DNA of 64,000 nucleotides from Harenicola maris (GCA_018524345.1 JADQAZ010000001.1:868001-932000); one strand, 5' to 3'; counted from the stretch's first letter, positions 16,259 through 24,733 are shown. Numbers and translations are program-made. Notes: generated by a model not told the origin, from the letters alone.

Positions 16259-17613
16259 GCGATCTGCCCCCCAAACCCAAGGCGCGGCCGGATAAGGTCT
16301 CCCTGCGCCGCTATGTGCAACTGTTCCGCGCCGATATCCTCTCGGCGCAGCCCGCGCGGCTCTACCGCGCTTGGATGGCCGAATTCCGCACGCCGTTTTT
16401 CCGCAGCTATATGATCAACCAGCCGGAGCTGATCAAAACCGTGCTGCAGGAACGCCCCGATGACTTCCCCAAATCCACCCGCGTGAACGAGGGGCTGACG
16501 CCGCTCCTCGGCCAGTCGGTTTTCGTCACCAATGGCGAGCAGTGGAAACGCCAACGCCGCATCATCGATCCGGCCTTCGAGGGCGGGCGCATCAAGGAAA
16601 CCTTCCCCGCCATGTGGGGTGCGGCCCAAGCCGCCACCGCGCGGCTGTCAAATCACGGGGCAGGGCCGGTCGAGATCGAGGAACAGGCCAGCCACGCCGC
16701 CGCCGATGTGATCTTTCGCACCCTGTTTTCCATCCCGATCGAACACCGCGTCGCGGCGGAGGTCTTCTCCGAATTCCGCGCCTACCAACGCACCCAGCCG
16801 CTGCTGAACCTCGCCGCCTTCCTGCCGCTGCCGAAATGGATGCCGCGCTTTCGCCGCCGCGAAACCAAACAGGCCGCGGCCTCCATCCGCAGCCTGCTGC
16901 GACAGCTCTGCGATACCCGCCACGCCGAGATCAAAGAGGGCACAGCCCCCGATGACCTCGCCACCAAGATCATGACCACCACCGATCCCCTCACGGGCGA
17001 AAAGTTCACCCCCGCCGAGATGGTCGATCAGGTCGCGATCTTCTTCCTCGCGGGCCATGAAACCAGCGCCTCCGCCCTCGGCTGGGCGCTCTACCTGCTC
17101 GCCCGCTACCCCGAGGCACAGGCGCGCGTCGCCGAGGAGGCCGCCCAGATCGACATGGAAAACCCAAGCTTTTCAATGTTCTCCAAGCTGCCCTTCACCC
17201 GCGCGGTCTTCCGCGAAACCCTGCGCCTCTACCCGCCGGTGCCGATGATGGTGCGCGAGAACGCCCAAGAGGAAACCTTCCGCGACCGCGCCATCCGCCG
17301 CAAATCCCAGATCGTCCTCTCCCCATGGCACCTGCACCGGCAAAACCGCCTTTGGGACAATCCCGACGGCTTTGACCCGGACAGGTGGCAAACGGAAAAC
17401 GGCAAAAAATGTCAGCGCGAGGCCTATATCCCCTTTTCCGCCGGTGCGCGGGTCTGCACCGGCGCGGGCTTTGCCATGGCAGAGGGGGTCTTGCTCATCG
17501 CGCTCATGGTGCGGGCCTTCAAATTCGCCCCCCATGGTCCCGCGCCCGAACCGGTGGCGCATCTGACCGTGCGGGCGCGCAATGGCATCCACCTGACCGT
17601 CACGCCCCGCTAG
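16255..17613 (+). CDS. Cytochrome P450
   Basis: Soluble bacterial-type P450 monooxygenase, 452 residues. The heme-binding loop is PFSAGARVCTGAGFAMAE with the thiolate ligand Cys401; the I-helix oxygen-activation motif is LAGHETSAS; the ExxR of the K-helix is in FRETLRLYPPVP. No reductase or ferredoxin gene is adjacent, so redox partners must come from elsewhere. It overlaps the hydrolase-like gene by ATGA and converges with the ribbon-helix-helix gene, the two coding ends overlapping by 4 nt. The length and the RLYPPVP region recall fatty-acid or terpene hydroxylases; the substrate is unknown. Confidence 0.95.
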   Translation: MSDLPPKPKARPDKVSLRRYVQLFRADILSAQPARLYRAWMAEFRTPFFRSYMINQPELIKTVLQERPDDFPKSTRVNEGLTPLLGQSVFVTNGEQWKRQRRIIDPAFEGGRIKETFPAMWGAAQAATARLSNHGAGPVEIEEQASHAAADVIFRTLFSIPIEHRVAAEVFSEFRAYQRTQPLLNLAAFLPLPKWMPRFRRRETKQAAASIRSLLRQLCDTRHAEIKEGTAPDDLATKIMTTTDPLTGEKFTPAEMVDQVAIFFLAGHETSASALGWALYLLARYPEAQARVAEEAAQIDMENPSFSMFSKLPFTRAVFRETLRLYPPVPMMVRENAQEETFRDRAIRRKSQIVLSPWHLHRQNRLWDNPDGFDPDRWQTENGKKCQREAYIPFSAGARVCTGAGFAMAEGVLLIALMVRAFKFAPHGPAPEPVAHLTVRARNGIHLTVTPR

Positions 17614-17834
17614 GGCAGCTTGGCCTGCAACTCGCGCAAAACATAAAGGCGGATGGCCGAGGCAAGCCCCATCTCGGTGCCGCGCGCCTCGTCAATCTCG
17701 GCGGCCAAGTCATTGATCGGGCGCTGTTTTTCCTTCGCCAAATCACGAAAGGCCCGCCAAAACGGGCCTTCCAAGGAAACAGATGTGCGATGGCCCCGCA
17801 GGGTCAGCGAATGTTTTTCAGGCCGCTGGCTCAC
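17610..17834 (-). CDS. Ribbon-helix-helix domain protein
   Basis: 74 residues starting at GTG (17834), whose G is shared with the stop of the upstream Hint gene (TAGTG). The protein resembles the RHH_4 family: LTLRGHRTSVSLEGPFWRAF followed by a helix-rich IDEARGTEMGLASAIRLYVL. RHH_4 proteins are small putative DNA binders common in alphaproteobacteria, often next to fumC and DUF4169 genes as here. No target is known. Its end overlaps the convergent P450 gene by 4 nt. Confidence 0.8.
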   Translation of the reverse strand: MSQRPEKHSLTLRGHRTSVSLEGPFWRAFRDLAKEKQRPINDLAAEIDEARGTEMGLASAIRLYVLRELQAKLP

Positions 17835-18613
17835 TAGACCCGGGCACGCGCCGCCAGTTGCGGGCGCACGCGCGGGCCATAGATATCCATGCCATGTTCC
17901 AGATCGGGAAACACCGACAGAACCTCGGACCAGATCACCCGATCGGCGCTGCTGGGGCGCAGAACATCGGGGTGGAAACTCTCCACCTCAACGCCTTCGA
18001 CAAAGAGCACCTGATGAGCGTCCAGCATCAACTGGACATAGGCGAAACCGGCCCGCGGCAGGGCGCGCAAAACCCCCGGCTTGCGGGTCAGGGCAGAGGC
18101 GCAGACAAGGCATTCCTCGGCCTCCGGCGTGCGCGCGCGCATCACTAGTTGCTCGGCGGGGGAGACCTCAAGCGTCTTGCGCGGGAACCCCTCGCTCAGC
18201 GCGCCGGGTTTGATCCGGATCGGGCAAATCTGTGGGCTGGCGGCAAGCTGCTGCGTGGTCAGGGCCATGCGCCCGGTCCAGCGGACCGGCTGCGCGCCCG
18301 CGTCCTTGGTTTCCACCAGATCGCCCGCCTCCAATGCACCCGCGGCGCGGGGGCCGGAGGGCGTCAGAACCCGCGCGGTCGAGGAAATCGCCCCATGCAG
18401 CCAAGCGCCCGGTTCGGGGGCCTCCTGCATGGCGTCCATCTGCCGCCGAAGGGCCTGAGACAGCCGTTTGGCCCGGTCGGGCCGCGTTGCGGGGTGGGGG
18501 TGTTTCGGCCCGCGCTCGGTATTGCTGCGTGCCTCGATATCTGTGGTTAGAGAGGTCCGGTTTACGGACTCCGCACCTGTTATTGCCCGCGCGGAAATCG
18601 CGTCCAATGTCAT
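17834..18613 (-). CDS. Hint-domain (hedgehog/intein-like) protein without the usual leading Cys
   Basis: 259 residues. After a basic, presumably disordered N-terminus (about residues 1-72), a Hint_2-like module begins near STARVLTPSGPRAAGALEAGDLVETKDAG and continues through QPVRWTGR, LEVSPAEQLVMRA, and YVQLMLDAHQVLFVEGVEVES. Rhodobacteraceae carry many such proteins. Autoprocessing Hint domains start with Cys (or Ser/Thr) followed by F-x-x-G-T; here the first strand reads SSTARVLT, so Cys is absent and Ser or Thr would have to serve. It may be a non-processing Hint. There is no signal peptide. It precedes the RHH gene with a 1-nt overlap. Confidence 0.75.
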   Translation of the reverse strand: MTLDAISARAITGAESVNRTSLTTDIEARSNTERGPKHPHPATRPDRAKRLSQALRRQMDAMQEAPEPGAWLHGAISSTARVLTPSGPRAAGALEAGDLVETKDAGAQPVRWTGRMALTTQQLAASPQICPIRIKPGALSEGFPRKTLEVSPAEQLVMRARTPEAEECLVCASALTRKPGVLRALPRAGFAYVQLMLDAHQVLFVEGVEVESFHPDVLRPSSADRVIWSEVLSVFPDLEHGMDIYGPRVRPQLAARARV

Positions 18614-18740
18614 GCCTGCCTCACTTTCTGCCCGTCCGCGCAGAGTGTTGCGCCGACTTATCCGCCCTATATTGAGCGGTTCATTCTTAACTATTGGATT
18701 AAATGCGAAGAGAATTGGACAAAAGTTAACGCATTTATCG

Positions 18741-18763
18741 TTACAACTTTAGACTTGTTGTAA
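18741..18763. other. Inverted repeat TTACAAC-N9-GTTGTAA
   Basis: Seven-base perfect arms (18741-18747 and 18757-18763) in the 162-nt AT-rich gap between the DUF4169 stop and the Hint gene start. It could be a weak terminator for fumC-DUF4169 or an operator for the Hint gene. Confidence 0.4.
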
Positions 18764-18775
18764 TTCTGCCCCGCC

Positions 18776-18955
18776 TTATTCAGGCTCTCGCAGGTGTCCA
18801 TCAAGGCGGGATTTATCCTTTTGCGCGCGGGACTTATCCGCCAGACGCTCTGCCTTGCTGCGGCCAAAGGCAATCGCGTTCGCGTCGCCCTTGGCCTGTT
18901 TTTCGGATTTCGCCCGTGCCTTTAACACTTTGTTAAGGTTGACGACTTTGGCCAT
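18776..18955 (-). CDS. DUF4169 family small protein
   Basis: 59 residues: starts MAKVVNLNKVLKARAKSEKQ, then AIAFGRSKAERLADK and ends with SRLDGHLREPE. The VVNL start, a highly charged central helix, FGRSKAER and a closing LDGH are the DUF4169 pattern. No function is known. The ATG (18955) directly abuts the fumC stop (TAAATG), so translation is coupled. The fumC-DUF4169-RHH neighbourhood is recurrent in Rhodobacteraceae; here a Hint gene has entered between DUF4169 and RHH. Confidence 0.8.
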   Translation of the reverse strand: MAKVVNLNKVLKARAKSEKQAKGDANAIAFGRSKAERLADKSRAQKDKSRLDGHLREPE

Positions 18956-20353
18956 TTAGCCCGCCTTCGGGCCGACCATGTTTTCCGGCCGAACCACGCG
19001 GTCAAAGGTCTCGCCATCAACAAACCCAAGGGCAATCGCCTCTTCGCGCAGGGTGGTTTTGTTCTTATGGGCGGTCTTGGCCACGGTGGTCGCATTGTCA
19101 TAGCCGATCTCGGGCGCCAGAGCCGTCACCAGCATCAGGCTCTCGCGCATCAGCTTCTCGATCCGGTCCTCATCCGCCTGCAAGCCAGCCACCAGATTGT
19201 CGGTAAAGGCAGAGGCCGCATCGCCCAACAACTGCATCGACTGCAACACGTTATAGGCCATCATCGGCTTATAAACGTTCAGCTCGAAATGCCCCTGCGA
19301 TCCGGCAAAGCCGACAGCGGCGTCATTGCCCATGACATGGGCACAAACCTGCGTCAGGGCCTCACACTGGGTCGGGTTCACCTTGCCCGGCATGATGGAT
19401 GACCCCGGCTCGTTCTCCGGCAGGATCAGCTCGCCAAGCCCGCAGCGCGGGCCAGAGCCGAGCAGACGGATGTCATTGGCAATCTTGAACAGGCTCGCGG
19501 CCACGGTTTTCAGCGCGCCGGACATCTCGACCATGGCGTCATGGGCGGCCAAAGCCTCGAACTTGTTGGGCGCGGTCACGAAGGGCAGGCCGGTGATCTC
19601 GGCCATATGCTCGGCCACAGTCGCATCCCAGCCCTCGCGGGTGTTCAGGCCGGTGCCAACAGCAGTGCCGCCCTGAGCCAGCTCGTAAATCCGGTGCAGG
19701 GCGCCCTTCACACGGCGAATGCCCATGGCCACCTGATGCGCATAGCCCGAGAATTCCTGCGACAGGGTTAGGGGCGTCGCATCCTGCGTGTGGGTGCGGC
19801 CAATCTTGATGATGCCCTTAAAGGCCAGAACCTTGGCCTCAAGCGCGAAATGCAACTGCGCCAAACCGGGCAGCAGCACGTTATGGGCTGTTACAGCGGC
19901 GGAAATATGCATCGCGGTGGGGAAGGTGTCGTTAGAAGACTGCCCCATGTTGCAATGGTCATTGGGGTGCACCGGATCCTTCGACCCGATCTCGCCGCCC
20001 AGAATTTCAATCGCACGGTTGGCGATAACCTCATTGGCGTTCATGTTCGACTGGGTGCCAGACCCCGTCTGCCACACCACCAGCGGGAAGTTATCGTCGA
20101 ACTTGCCGTCCACAACCTCCGCTGCGGCCTGAATGATCGCATCGGCCAGCTTGGGATCAAGCGACCCCTGATCGCGGTTGGCCATGGCACAGGCCTGTTT
20201 GATCACACCCAAAGCCCGCACAATCGCCACCGGCTGCTTTTCCCAACCGATCGGGAAGTTGATGATCGAGCGTTGCGTCTGCGCGCCCCAATACTTGTCG
20301 GCTGGAACCTCAAGGGGGCCAAAGCTGTCGGTCTCGGTGCGGGTCTCGGTCAT
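18956..20353 (-). CDS. fumC: Class II fumarate hydratase
   Basis: Iron-independent fumarase of the TCA cycle, 465 residues, interconverting fumarate and malate. The superfamily signature [16 protein letters not shown] is intact, as are [33 protein letters not shown] and the N-terminal [11 protein letters not shown]. Normal class II length. The gene follows sspB on the same strand after 125 nt and abuts the DUF4169 gene. Confidence 0.97.
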   Translation of the reverse strand: MTETRTETDSFGPLEVPADKYWGAQTQRSIINFPIGWEKQPVAIVRALGVIKQACAMANRDQGSLDPKLADAIIQAAAEVVDGKFDDNFPLVVWQTGSGTQSNMNANEVIANRAIEILGGEIGSKDPVHPNDHCNMGQSSNDTFPTAMHISAAVTAHNVLLPGLAQLHFALEAKVLAFKGIIKIGRTHTQDATPLTLSQEFSGYAHQVAMGIRRVKGALHRIYELAQGGTAVGTGLNTREGWDATVAEHMAEITGLPFVTAPNKFEALAAHDAMVEMSGALKTVAASLFKIANDIRLLGSGPRCGLGELILPENEPGSSIMPGKVNPTQCEALTQVCAHVMGNDAAVGFAGSQGHFELNVYKPMMAYNVLQSMQLLGDAASAFTDNLVAGLQADEDRIEKLMRESLMLVTALAPEIGYDNATTVAKTAHKNKTTLREEAIALGFVDGETFDRVVRPENMVGPKAG

Positions 20354-20478
20354 CTGGGTCTCCTCAGGGGTGCCGCTGCGTTTATGGGCGGCTTACTGCA
20401 CGTCAAGACGCGCGGTGTAAAGCCTTTCGCGGCAGGGCGTTATCAGGGAAAACAGGGGCTAACCTGCAAAATTACAGA

Positions 20479-20946
20479 CTACTTGCGAAAGCTGTCTAGG
20501 CTCACAACCTCGGCTGGCCCGTCGGGGGCTGGCTCGACTTCCTCCAGCATCGGGGCCTCCTCAAGGTCGTCGTCCAGATCCTCGTCCTCGTCGCTGTGGC
20601 CCTCAAAGCGCAGGCCAAATTCCACCGAAGGATCGACAAAGGTGATGATACTGTCGAAGGGAATGAACAAAGGCTCCGGCATATCGCCAAAGTTGAGCGT
20701 CACGGAAAAGCTGTCCTCGCGCACCTCAAGGTTGTCAAACCAGTGCTGCATGACAACGGTGATCTCCTCGGGATAGCGCTGGCGCAGCCAGTCGGCGATC
20801 TGAACCTCGGGGTGCTGTGTGTCGATGGTGATGAAAAAGTGGTGCTCGCCGGGCAGGCCGCTCTCCGCCACATCGGTCAGAACCGTGCGGATCAGGCTGC
20901 GCATCGCGTTGTGCATCAAATGGCCGTATTCAATACGCCGTGTCAT
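20479..20946 (-). CDS. sspB: SspB-type ClpXP adaptor
   Basis: 155-residue alphaproteobacterial SspB (formerly DUF1321). SspB tethers ssrA-tagged proteins, and in Caulobacter also the replication regulator-related substrates, to ClpXP. The folded N-terminal part includes HFFITIDTQHPEVQIADWLRQ, ITVVMQHWFDNLEV and FSVTLNFGDMPEPLFIPFDSI; an acidic linker follows (EDEDLDDDLEE), then the C-terminal tail VVSLDSFRK, which resembles the ClpX-docking peptide. The tmRNA that makes its tag lies 3.1 kb away in the same window. Confidence 0.92.
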   Translation of the reverse strand: MTRRIEYGHLMHNAMRSLIRTVLTDVAESGLPGEHHFFITIDTQHPEVQIADWLRQRYPEEITVVMQHWFDNLEVREDSFSVTLNFGDMPEPLFIPFDSIITFVDPSVEFGLRFEGHSDEDEDLDDDLEEAPMLEEVEPAPDGPAEVVSLDSFRK

Positions 20947-21033
20947 TGTGGCCTCTGCCCCCTTGGCTGCGCTTGATGTCTTTTCCCAAGCATACGGGAT
21001 TCGGATCTGAATGATAGGGCAATCCCCGCGATC

Positions 21034-22293
21034 TTAAAGGCCGATTTGCGCCGCCCATCCCGCCAGCGCCATAAGCCCCAAAACAAGGGGCAGGCTCAGC
21101 CGCAGCCCCCAAAGCAGCCCCCCCGCCAAAAGGGCAAAACCCACTGCCACCGCGTTCACACTGCCAAAAACAGGCGCAAGCACCCGCAGGGGGCCGATGC
21201 CCGCGGTGCCGACCTCGGCGAAAAACACATGCACGGCAAACCAGATCGACAGATTGGCAATCACCCCCACCACCGCCGCCGTAATCGCCGCCAAGGCCCC
21301 CCGCAGGCGCGGCTGCGCCGTGATCCAGTCGATGTAGGGGGCGCCGGCAAAGATCCAGATAAAACAGGGCACAAAGGTCACCCAAAGGGTCATAGAAGCC
21401 GCCGCCACGGCAAGGGGCCATCCCCCCGCCTTATGCCCGGCCAATGCCCCGACGAACTCGGTCACCAGTATCAAAGGCCCCGGCGTGGTCTCCGCCAATC
21501 CCAAACCATCCATCATCTCCGGCGCGGTCAGCCAGCCCTGCGCCGCGACCACATCCTGCGCCATATAGGCCAGAACCGCATAGGCCCCGCCAAAGGTCAC
21601 CACCGCCAGCTTGGAAAAGAACAGCCCGATTTCCGTCAACAGCGGCTGCGGCACAATCCACGCCGTCACCGCCAAAGGCGCGGCCCAGATCACCGCCCCG
21701 CCAAGGGCGACGCCAAGGGTCTGCGCCCATGTCCGCGTCAGGGCAGGGGCCACGCCCCCCTCGGAGCCTCGCGCCGCAAACAGCCCCCAAAGCCCCGCCC
21801 CGAAAACGATCAGCGGGAAAGGCACCTGAAAGGCAAAGATCGCCACAAAGGCCAGAGCCGCCAGAACCCAGCCCTGCACCCCCGTCAGCGCCTTTTTCGA
21901 CACCTTCAGCAAGGCCTGCAACACCACGATCACCACCGCCGCCTTGATGCCAAGGAATATCCCCTGCACGAAATCCTGCGTGCCAAAGGCGGCATAGCCC
22001 AGAACCAGACCAAGGATCACCAAGGCCCCGGGCAGCACAAACAAAAGCCCCGCCAACAGCCCGCCCCAAATCCCCCGCAGCCGCCATCCGGCATAGGTGG
22101 CCAGCTGCATCGCCTCCGGTCCGGGCAGCAGCATGCAAAAGGACAGCGCCCCAAGGAACTGTTTCTCGGTCAGCCAGTCCCGCTCCTCCACCAACTCGCG
22201 GTGCATCAGGGCAATCTGCGCCGCTGGCCCGCCGAAACTCAGCACCCCGATGCGGCCGAAAACCGCAAACATCTCGCGATACCCCATGCTCAT
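21034..22293 (-). CDS. chrA: Chromate transporter ChrA
   Basis: CHR-superfamily chromate efflux protein of the long two-domain type, 419 residues from the ATG at 22293. Both halves show the family signatures: FGRIGVLSFGGPAAQIALMH with CMLLPGPEAMQLATY in the first, and FFSKLAVVTFGGAYAVLAYM with AETTPGPLILVTEFVGALAG in the second. I chose 22293 because it overlaps the chrB stop (ATGA); the frame reaches 17 codons further without support. Chromate is exported by ion coupling. With chrB it forms a two-gene chromate-resistance operon. Confidence 0.93.
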   Translation of the reverse strand: MSMGYREMFAVFGRIGVLSFGGPAAQIALMHRELVEERDWLTEKQFLGALSFCMLLPGPEAMQLATYAGWRLRGIWGGLLAGLLFVLPGALVILGLVLGYAAFGTQDFVQGIFLGIKAAVVIVVLQALLKVSKKALTGVQGWVLAALAFVAIFAFQVPFPLIVFGAGLWGLFAARGSEGGVAPALTRTWAQTLGVALGGAVIWAAPLAVTAWIVPQPLLTEIGLFFSKLAVVTFGGAYAVLAYMAQDVVAAQGWLTAPEMMDGLGLAETTPGPLILVTEFVGALAGHKAGGWPLAVAAASMTLWVTFVPCFIWIFAGAPYIDWITAQPRLRGALAAITAAVVGVIANLSIWFAVHVFFAEVGTAGIGPLRVLAPVFGSVNAVAVGFALLAGGLLWGLRLSLPLVLGLMALAGWAAQIGL

Positions 22294-23096
22294 GCGCGTC
22301 CCCCCGGCCAATCGTGCCCCTCGCCGCGCCCATCCCGCGCCCAACGATAAAGCGCATCATAGAGCGGCAGGGCCGCCTCCAACTGTGCATTGTCATCGCG
22401 AAAGGCCCGCGACAACCCGACAGAGAGCGCCAAAAGCCCCGCAGCTTCCGGCGCGAGGTCATGGCGGTTGGTATCCGCCCCGCGGATCACGCGGCTCAGG
22501 GCATCCAGCGGCGGGGTGCGCAGGTTCCAGATGTCGAGCATGGTGTCAAAACTGCACATCTCGCCGCGATGGCTGAACGCCACCCCCTCAATGTCAAAGG
22601 GCGTCGCGCCAAACCGCTCCGCCACGGCGAGGGCCTCGGCAGGGGGCACAAACAGAAACTGCGCCTCGGGGTCGACAAAGCGGCGAATGAGCCAAGGGCA
22701 GGCGATCCGGTCAATCTTGGGCCGATGCCGCGTCACCCAAAGCGTGCCGCGCATCGGGGCAGGGATCGCGCTTGCCGGAATGAGGGGGAGGCCCGCCTCC
22801 CGCCAAGCCACTTGCCCGCCGGAAAGCGCCTCCGCCTCGATGCCAAGAGCGCGCAGCTGCGCCGCCGCCCCATGGCTGATCTTCAGCCCCTTGTGGCAGA
22901 CGGTCACAACCCGCCGACCGGCAAGCGCCTCGGCATGTTCCGCCAGCCGGTCAAACGGCAATCGCCGCGCCGTGGGGATCAACGCCGGATCAAGGGCGAA
23001 ATCCTCCTCCAGCCGCAGATCTGCAATAACGTATGCATCGGATGTGCATAGGATGTGCATCAGTTGTGTATTGGAAATTTCGGTAAATTTGGCCAT
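22290..23096 (-). CDS. chrB: ChrB-type chromate resistance protein with N-terminal rhodanese domain
   Basis: 268 residues from the start MAKFTEIS (23096). The N-terminal rhodanese domain spans about residues 1-110, with the active-site-like loop VVTVCHKGLKISH containing the Cys. The C-terminal ChrB domain carries WVTRHRPKIDRIACPWLIRRFVDP in two blocks, then FSHRGEMCSFDTM. ChrB proteins sense or handle chromate and control chrA in several proteobacteria. It overlaps chrA by ATGA. The frame is open 20 codons upstream of 23096. Codons 8-22 lie in the 11-bp iteron array, an odd feature of the DNA rather than of the protein, whose alignment to other rhodaneses looks normal here. Confidence 0.88.
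   Translation of the reverse strand: MAKFTEISNTQLMHILCTSDAYVIADLRLEEDFALDPALIPTARRLPFDRLAEHAEALAGRRVVTVCHKGLKISHGAAAQLRALGIEAEALSGGQVAWREAGLPLIPASAIPAPMRGTLWVTRHRPKIDRIACPWLIRRFVDPEAQFLFVPPAEALAVAERFGATPFDIEGVAFSHRGEMCSFDTMLDIWNLRTPPLDALSRVIRGADTNRHDLAPEAAGLLALSVGLSRAFRDDNAQLEAALPLYDALYRWARDGRGEGHDWPGGRA
23031..23074. repeat. Four 11-bp iterons with TGTGCAT-like core (copy B)
   Basis: Units GTATGCATCGG (23031-23041), ATGTGCATAGG (23042-23052), ATGTGCATCAG (23053-23063) and TTGTGTATTGG (23064-23074), exactly 11 bp apart, within the first codons of chrB. Bases 23034-23064 match 10643-10673 at 29 of 31 positions. Confidence 0.8.
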
Positions 23097-23357
23097 GCCT
23101 AAGCATCCCTTTGGATAAGGAGTTTCGAGGGTGCGAAACTTGGGCCGTGGCCTCACGGGGCGCCCGCTATCGGCCCCATAGCGGGTAGTTGCGGCAAAAT
23201 TTGCAACGGGGTCAAGGGGGAAGGGGAAATCACCCCCTTGGGGCGAATTCGCAGTAGCGAAACGAATTTCCCCTATATATAGTAGTTGCCATATTATGTT
23301 GTATGCGTATCCGCGCGGCCTGCCAGCCTTGGGGGATACACATCTAGGGGGAATACA

Positions 23358-23966
23358 ATGCGAAAATTTATGTCTTACACGGCCATTTTAACCCTTGGTT
23401 TGGCTTTGGGCTGGGCAGGGAACATGATGTTCCAAGGAGGAGGCTCCGCGCCAACAGAGGCTGAAGTCACCAGCACCGCCAGCCAACCCGCCCGCGCCGC
23501 CCTCGTCGCGCCGGTGGTCGAGGAGCCGGTGGAGGAGGTCGCAATTGCCCCTGAAGTCAAGGACTTGCCGGCCGAACCTAAAGCGGAAGAGCCCGAGGTG
23601 GCCAGCGCCGAAGAGGCCGAAACCCCCGAATACACCCCGATCCAGCGCAAGCTGGTCGAGGCCATCAAACGCAACGCAGAGGCCTCCCAAGGGGCCGAGG
23701 CAAGCTCCGTCGCCGATGGTATCACCCTTGACTACATGGCGGTTGAGGGGCTGACGGTTAACTATTTCTACACGATCGACCGCCCCTTCGCGGTGATCAA
23801 CCATGTCTCCATCCGCGAGGAAAAAACCGCCCAGATCCAGGCCTCGCTCTGTGCCAATCCGGGCGTCAAAACCATCTACCAACACGGGCTGCGCTACGCC
23901 TATCACTTCTTTTCTTCCGATGACAAAATGGTCATCCGCATCGACGGCGACGTCGACGCCTGCTAG
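23358..23966 (+). CDS. Exported or membrane-anchored protein of unknown function
   Basis: 202 residues from the ATG at 23358, which has a GGGGGAA ribosome site; an upstream extension of the frame is not supported. The N-terminal hydrophobic stretch (YTAILTLGLALGWAGNMMF) is a signal anchor. A Glu/Pro/Ala-rich linker (about residues 35-95) leads to a compact C-terminal domain with LTVNYFYTIDRPFA, SLCANPGVKTIYQHGLRYAYHFFSSD and a final DVDAC. The Cys-x-NP then hydrophobic strand then terminal Cys pattern recurs in small secreted proteobacterial proteins of unknown role; a disulfide between the two Cys is plausible. It is isolated, between chrB and ssrA. Confidence 0.75.
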   Translation: MRKFMSYTAILTLGLALGWAGNMMFQGGGSAPTEAEVTSTASQPARAALVAPVVEEPVEEVAIAPEVKDLPAEPKAEEPEVASAEEAETPEYTPIQRKLVEAIKRNAEASQGAEASSVADGITLDYMAVEGLTVNYFYTIDRPFAVINHVSIREEKTAQIQASLCANPGVKTIYQHGLRYAYHFFSSDDKMVIRIDGDVDAC

Positions 23967-24062
23967 ATCAGCTTTGCGCTGCAAGGGCCTGAAAAGGCTG
24001 GCATAAAAGGCGGGGAAGAGGCGGGGGAAAGTGCAGGCTTCTGTTGCCAGGTGCCTGCGAAC

Positions 24063-24339
24063 CCCGCCTAGACCTGCAAGGGCCTAGGGCTTAATTTTCA
24101 ATAGTTCCGACTGCTTACGCAGCCATCGCCATTGGTGCTTTGTTGTCATTTGCAACTAGCTTAAGTGTACCGATAACGGTGGTAACTCACCGAAACAAAG
24201 CAAACCCCTTTAGACGTTCGTCGATCCTATTTCGTCCCCATGACCCCAAATGAAAGGGTGTTTGGTGGAGACGCCGGGTACCGCCCCCGGGTCCGATCCG
24301 CTTATTACGAGCGCGTTTATGTCCATAGTCCCGAAGGAC
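24063..24339 (-). ncRNA. ssrA: tmRNA, circularly permuted two-piece (alphaproteobacterial type)
   Basis: Read on the minus strand. The acceptor piece comes first and ends TCTCCACCA with encoded CCA at 24265-24263. A 23-nt spacer (24262-24240) follows, then the coding piece begins GGGGACG at 24239. GGGGACG pairs with CGTCTCC (24273-24267) to give a 7-bp acceptor stem with G3-U70, the alanine identity pair. ATCGGAC before the T-stem and GGATCGACGA after the acceptor stem match conserved tmRNA segments. The tag frame (24153-24115) reads ANDNKAPMAMAA then TAA, typical of the alphaproteobacterial AND...AA tags recognised by SspB-ClpXP. Outer ends are approximate. Confidence 0.93.
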
Positions 24340-24345
24340 ATCCTA

Positions 24346-24374
24346 CAGATAGAGGCAGAGGGGTTTGTTTTCAA
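24346..24374 (-). promoter_or_regulatory. ssrA promoter, sigma-70 type
   Basis: On the minus strand TTGAAA (24374-24369), a 17-bp spacer and TATCTG (24351-24346) form a near-consensus housekeeping promoter. Transcription would start near 24339, giving an acceptor piece of about 77 nt, the expected size. Confidence 0.7.
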
Positions 24375-24733
24375 GGCGCGAATTGGGATTTCGCAGGGCC
24401 CCGTCACGACTGCGTGAGATCGTTCCAATTGGATGTATTTGCGCAAGTTTCGCCATGATGCGGAGCAAATAGCTGGGCCATCTCTGTGAAGAGAGGGTTA
24501 ACCGCGACTTCTGTAAAGGAAGCGTGATGTCTGCGCTCAGGAACTTCTGGAAAGACACTGACGGGTCTTCGACCATCGAGGTGTAATTCGAAACCGACTG
24601 CGGGTTGAGCATGGCGGGGGATCTTTTGGTGACCTCGCGCCTTTATAGATAGGGTGCGGGCTTTGGCGCCGGTGGGCAAAGATTTTGTGCCTCCGGCGGG
24701 GATACTTGGACCAATAAGAAGCGCGGGGGCGGG
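24375..24733. other. Gap between ssrA promoter and gntR; no convincing gene
   Basis: Less GC-rich than its surroundings. An 89-codon minus-strand frame starts at 24612 but lacks a ribosome site, has no recognisable homology and runs into ssrA. GCCTCCGGCGGGGATA with a following TTGGACCAA at about 24690-24715 resembles a sequence I recall as common after genes in Rhodobacteraceae. The strand-composition switch of the window lies at or just left of this gap. Confidence 0.5.

Noticed and set aside
24240-24458. 72-codon plus-strand frame over ssrA
   Set aside because: It overlaps the tmRNA acceptor piece on the opposite strand.
24343-24612. 89-codon minus-strand frame upstream of ssrA
   Set aside because: No ribosome site or family resemblance, and it runs over the tmRNA promoter.
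23967-24733. DnaA-box cluster at the composition switch
   Set aside because: I searched by eye for TTATCCACA-like 9-mers on both strands and found none convincing, so an active origin is not claimed.
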